A DNA stretch of 64,000 bases from an uncultured Eubacteriales bacterium (lineage in GTDB: Bacteria; Bacillota; Clostridia; Oscillospirales; Oscillospiraceae): assembly GCA_900545805.1 (NCBI GenBank), contig URAL01000001.1:1-64000 (forward strand), written 5' to 3'. How positions within the stretch are numbered: the first letter of the stretch is position 1; each line of letters starts with the position of its first letter. Position numbers and translations under genes: made by a program. Below the pieces are notes generated by a model, which was given only the letters and a program-made list of their open reading frames with translations, had not been told where the DNA came from and searched no databases. Of the stretch, positions 60,725 to 64,000 are shown one piece after another.

Positions 60725-62777
60725 AATTCAATGTATCCGAGTTCATGGTAAACAACCGCTCGACGGCTGTCTTTAATTGCGCGTGCTCCGGCGCGGAAAG
60801 CTCAGGGTCTGAGGTCAAAAGCTCATGCGCCGCCTGCTGTGCGGTTTGCAGGACATTCATATCGGAGCACAGGTCTGCAACATGCATCGCCGGAAGTCCG
60901 TGCTGGCGCGAGCCGAAGAAATCACCCGGTCCGCGCAGCTTGAGATCCTCCTCGGATATCTTAAAGCCATCGTTGGTTTTGGTCATGATCTTGAGCCGCG
61001 CCTGCGTCGCCTCGTTATCGCTGTCGGAAACAAGCACGCAATAGCTCTTATGCTCCCCGCGCCCGACGCGGCCGCGCAGCTGGTGCAGCTGGCTCAGGCC
61101 GAAGCGGTCGGCGTTTTCGACTATCATCAGCGCCGCGTTCGGCACGTCAACGCCGACCTCGATGACCGTAGTAGAAACGAGTATGTCGATATCTCCGGCC
61201 ACAAAGGTCGACATAATATCGTTCTTTTCCTTGGCCTTCATTTTGCCGTGAATACACGCTACCCTGAGGTCCGGGAAATATTTTTGCAGCTCGGCAGCGT
61301 GCTCCTGCGCGGATTTGACGTTCGGCGGAAGCTCCTCGTTTTCCTCTATCATCGGGCAGACGACAAACACCTGCCGTCCCTCGGAAACGAGCTTGCGGAT
61401 AAAGCCGTTTAAGCGCGTGCGATAGCTTTCGGTGACGGCAAAGGTATCGACCTTCTGCCTGCCCGGCGGCATCTCGTCTATGACCGAGATATCGAGGTCG
61501 CCGTAGATTATAAGCGCCAGAGTGCGCGGTATAGGCGTTGCGGACATGACGAGAACATGCGGCTTTTCGCCCTTGGATATGAGGCTTGAGCGCTGGTTAA
61601 CACCGAAGCGGTGCTGCTCGTCGGTAATAACAAGGGCGAGATCGGAATACTCGACATCCTCGGAAAACAGCGCGTGCGTTCCGATTATAAGGTCAAGCTC
61701 TCCGGCGGCGAGCTCGGCCTTGACCTCGCGTTTTTGCTTTGCGGTCATAGAGCCTGTGAGCCTTCCGATGCGCAGTCCGAAGGGTGCGAGAAACGAGCTG
61801 AGCGTTTTAAAATGCTGCCCGGCGAGTATTTCGGTCGGTGTCATAAAGGCGGACGAATATCCGTTTTTCCACACATACCAGATAAGCGCCGCTGCAACGA
61901 GCGTTTTGCCGCTGCCGACGTCGCCCTGAACAAGTCTGTTCATCGCAATGCCCGACTGCATATCGTGCACAGCGTCCGAAACGGCGCGTCTCTGTGCGCC
62001 CGTCGGAGCAAAGGGCAGGCTTGAAAAAAACTCCTCGATATCCTGCTCGTGCATGAGTATGCCGCTCTGCTTTGAGTGACTGCCCTTCATTTTGCCGAGG
62101 GCGCAGGCGAGCAGGAAAAGCTCCTCGAACACGAGTCTGCGCCGCGCAAGCTCAAGATCCTCAAAGCTTGCGGGAAAGTGAATGTTCTCATAGGCATAGT
62201 CTGTCTGCGCAAGATGATATTTTTCGCGCAGGCTATCCGGCAGCGCCTCGGGCAGCTCGGACGCACACGCATCCAGTGCCTGACGCACAGCGCTCATGAT
62301 GAGCTTCTGCGAAAGCCCGGTCGTCAGCTTATACAAGGGAACGATGCGCCCCGTTACGCCGCCGACCGTGCCCTCGCGCTCAATCACGGGATTCGTCATT
62401 GTTCTTTTGCCGCCGACAGCTATTATCTTGCCGTAGATGTTCAGGCTGTCGCCTCGGTGTACGCTGTTTTTGATATACGGCTGATTGAAAAATGTTATGT
62501 CAACCGAACCGCTTTCATCCACCACGCGGAACTTCACAAGCTCCAGACCCCGGCGGATACGCACGAGGTGCGCGTCCTCTGCGGCAAGGGCATTTATGCA
62601 GACAGTCTCGCCGTCGCAGGTCAGGCCGATGGGCTTAAAGCTGCTGCGATCCTCATATTTCCTCGGAAAATACGAAACAAGGTCACGGACGTTAAAGACG
62701 CCGAGCTTATTGAAAAGCAGCGCCTTTTTTTCGCCTATGCCTTTGCAGTATCGTATATCGGTTTCAAGATAGTTCAT
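60723..62777 (-). CDS. recG: ATP-dependent DNA helicase RecG
   Basis: 684 residues. Wedge (OB) domain in the N-terminal 200 residues, Walker A GDVGSGKT at 285-292, DEQH box, and the TRG-like C-terminal part. Remodels stalled forks and recombination intermediates. Its ATG overlaps the stop of the glycosylase gene (ATGA). Confidence 0.96.
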   Translation of the reverse strand: MNYLETDIRYCKGIGEKKALLFNKLGVFNVRDLVSYFPRKYEDRSSFKPIGLTCDGETVCINALAAEDAHLVRIRRGLELVKFRVVDESGSVDITFFNQPYIKNSVHRGDSLNIYGKIIAVGGKRTMTNPVIEREGTVGGVTGRIVPLYKLTTGLSQKLIMSAVRQALDACASELPEALPDSLREKYHLAQTDYAYENIHFPASFEDLELARRRLVFEELFLLACALGKMKGSHSKQSGILMHEQDIEEFFSSLPFAPTGAQRRAVSDAVHDMQSGIAMNRLVQGDVGSGKTLVAAALIWYVWKNGYSSAFMTPTEILAGQHFKTLSSFLAPFGLRIGRLTGSMTAKQKREVKAELAAGELDLIIGTHALFSEDVEYSDLALVITDEQHRFGVNQRSSLISKGEKPHVLVMSATPIPRTLALIIYGDLDISVIDEMPPGRQKVDTFAVTESYRTRLNGFIRKLVSEGRQVFVVCPMIEENEELPPNVKSAQEHAAELQKYFPDLRVACIHGKMKAKEKNDIMSTFVAGDIDILVSTTVIEVGVDVPNAALMIVENADRFGLSQLHQLRGRVGRGEHKSYCVLVSDSDNEATQARLKIMTKTNDGFKISEEDLKLRGPGDFFGSRQHGLPAMHVADLCSDMNVLQTAQQAAHELLTSDPELSAPEHAQLKTAVERLFTMNSDTLN

Positions 62778-63280
62778 TTTTGAAGCTTAAATCTCCACAA
62801 TGCCTCGCGGTCGGCAGGTTCGGCATATGCTATGCCGACGCGCGGTAGTTGTGTTATGTTAACCTTTGTGCCGTCGTCCTCAATGCGCAGCCCGTCGCAG
62901 GAGAGGATATCGAGTCCGTTGAAGCTGCGGTCGATGCCAAGCTCTTTTGTGAGCTTTCCCGGCCCTTCAAAGCCCTCGCAGCAGCGAATGAGTACGGCCT
63001 GCGGATCATTTTCGGAGCCGGACACGATGTTGAGCATCTCGTGCATCCCATAGCAGAGGTAAACGTATATCGTACCGCCGTCGCGCCAGAGTATCCCGGC
63101 GCGCTTTGTTTTGCCCTTGTGGGCGTGGCAGGCGGTATCCTCAGCTCCGCAGTACGCCTCGGTTTCCGTTATCCTAAGGCGCTTTTCGCTTCCGTCGGGA
63201 AAGCGGCGCACGAGAAGCTTTCCGACGAGTGCGGGCGCAAGGGTCAGAGCGTCGGCACGGAAAAATTCACGGTTTGGCAT
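62774..63280 (-). CDS. 3-methyladenine DNA glycosylase (AAG/MPG family)
   Basis: 168 residues; RITETEAYCGAEDTACHAH, GGTIYVYLCYGMHEMLNIV and the active-site region of the AAG fold. Removes alkylated purines. ATG 63280 follows GGTGGAG; start overlaps the apbE stop. Together with recG it forms a DNA-repair pair downstream of apbE. Confidence 0.9.
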   Translation of the reverse strand: MPNREFFRADALTLAPALVGKLLVRRFPDGSEKRLRITETEAYCGAEDTACHAHKGKTKRAGILWRDGGTIYVYLCYGMHEMLNIVSGSENDPQAVLIRCCEGFEGPGKLTKELGIDRSFNGLDILSCDGLRIEDDGTKVNITQLPRVGIAYAEPADREALWRFKLQK

Positions 63281-64000
63281 CACTCCACCATCTTAAGAGT
63301 GTAATCGGTGCTGTTTGTTAGTGTGAACATCTCAAGCAGGCCGGTTGTACACAGGATCTCGTTATCCTTTGTTATCATTATCATATCAAAGCCGCCGTTT
63401 TCGCGCCAGTATTTGAGCGCAGCGCTCTCACCGAGGATGAACATCGCGGTCGACAGGCAGTCTGCCAGCGTTCCGTCAGAGCAGACTATCGTTACGGAAA
63501 CGAGATCATTGTCCGCCGGCTTTCCGGTGCTTGGGTCTATCAGGTGATGATACTTCATTCCGTCAGGGCCGATGAAATAGCGCTGATAGCTGCCGCTTGT
63601 GATGATAGCCGTCTCACCGACGGTAAGCGTTCCGACGTAAGAGCCGGTGTCGTTGGGATCCTCCACCGCAACTGTCCAGTTGCTTCCGTCGGGCTTTGTG
63701 CCGAGGGTCTGCACGTTGCCGCCGAGTGAGACTATGCCGCTTGTGACTCCGTTTTTGCGCATCGCGTCAATGGCATACTTCGACGCGCAGCCCTTGGCAA
63801 CCGCGCCGAAGCTTATCTGCGTCCCGGCGGGCATACGCACGGAATAGTTTGCCTCCCCCTCAAAGTCGGTGATCTCGGTCTTCCCGAAGCCGAGCTTTTG
63901 TCTCAGCTCCTTGATTTCGTCATCCGAGGGAATACGTCCTGTTTCTTCCTTGAATTCGCCCCAGGCCTCGTAAAGCGGGTACACCGACAGATCGAGCGCG
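63280..64000 (-). CDS. apbE: FAD:protein FMN transferase, 3' part
   Basis: The reading frame runs off the window end, so the N-terminus is missing; at least 239 residues are seen. ApbE signature elements: ISFGAVAKGCASKYAID, GGNVQTLG, YHHLIDPSTGKPAD and a DCLSTAMFILG segment. Attaches FMN to threonine of proteins such as NQR/RNF subunits. Its stop overlaps the glycosylase start. Confidence 0.92.
   Translation of the reverse strand, partial: ALDLSVYPLYEAWGEFKEETGRIPSDDEIKELRQKLGFGKTEITDFEGEANYSVRMPAGTQISFGAVAKGCASKYAIDAMRKNGVTSGIVSLGGNVQTLGTKPDGSNWTVAVEDPNDTGSYVGTLTVGETAIITSGSYQRYFIGPDGMKYHHLIDPSTGKPADNDLVSVTIVCSDGTLADCLSTAMFILGESAALKYWRENGGFDMIMITKDNEILCTTGLLEMFTLTNSTDYTLKMVE

Overview
The window reads as a stretch of chromosome from a spore-forming anaerobic member of the Clostridia, most likely an Oscillospiraceae-like gut organism. 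Evidence: the sporulation sigma operon spoIIAA-spoIIAB-sigF, a SpoIIP homologue, two small spore-coat proteins and a SleB-type hydrolase; Firmicutes-type RNA regulation (PyrR attenuator, SAM-I riboswitch, valS T-box); oxygen-defence protein of the reverse-rubrerythrin type; S-layer-homology (SLH) surface proteins; and purine-rich Shine-Dalgarno sites with TTGACA/TATAAT promoters. Base composition looks moderately GC-rich by eye, with AT-richer patches near 41-42.8 kb, 55.8-56.1 kb and 58.7-59.6 kb. The taxonomic call is an inference from gene content, not from a marker search.

Layout. 0-6.3 kb: end of a tRNA-Gln, the PyrR-controlled pyrR-uraA unit, the SAM-riboswitch-controlled metK-DUF1643-nitrilase operon, and a divergent DAHP synthase. 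6.3-7 kb: two tRNA-Ser genes and an unexplained, highly structured 370-nt tract. 7-19.7 kb: flavodoxin-like protein, spore-coat pair, AraC regulator divergent from a dicarboxylate/amino-acid symporter, a two-component system with an attached unknown protein, a DMT transporter, PcrA, a MATE pump and the spoIIA operon. 19.8-27.4 kb: valS with T-box, DegV protein, thioredoxin and a thioredoxin-reductase-like flavoprotein that lacks the NADPH signature, glnS, mogA and a palindromic RNA-like element.

27.4-43 kb is the accessory part: four SLH proteins (three with BspA-type leucine-rich repeats or their N-terminal cap, one with Cys-rich modules) and a fifth LRR protein without SLH. The array shows recent duplication: a 207-bp direct repeat and a 13-codon remnant of a lost paralogue. 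A DUF5058/membrane protein/M20 peptidase cassette sits inside it, followed by a MarR-MATE-D,D-dipeptidase operon with a textbook operator.

43-51 kb is a conserved housekeeping operon gdpP-rplI-dnaB-tilS-hpt-ftsH. 51-58.7 kb has hemZ, a nucleoside kinase, rsmG, the SleB-like hydrolase with nearby Spo0A-box-like sites, spoIIP, a CBS protein and rubrerythrin. 58.7-60.7 kb is a small island of unknown genes around a ribbon-helix-helix regulator with a 41-bp perfect palindrome. 60.7-64 kb holds recG, a 3-methyladenine glycosylase and a truncated apbE.

The best leads for new biology are the probable NADPH-independent thioredoxin reductase, the two small-RNA candidates (27.13-27.26 kb and 40.92-40.98 kb), the structured tRNA-flanking tract, the RHH palindrome island, and three places where an intrinsic terminator abuts the Shine-Dalgarno site of the next gene. 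I do not see a CRISPR array, prophage, transposase or a clearly new multi-gene defence system.
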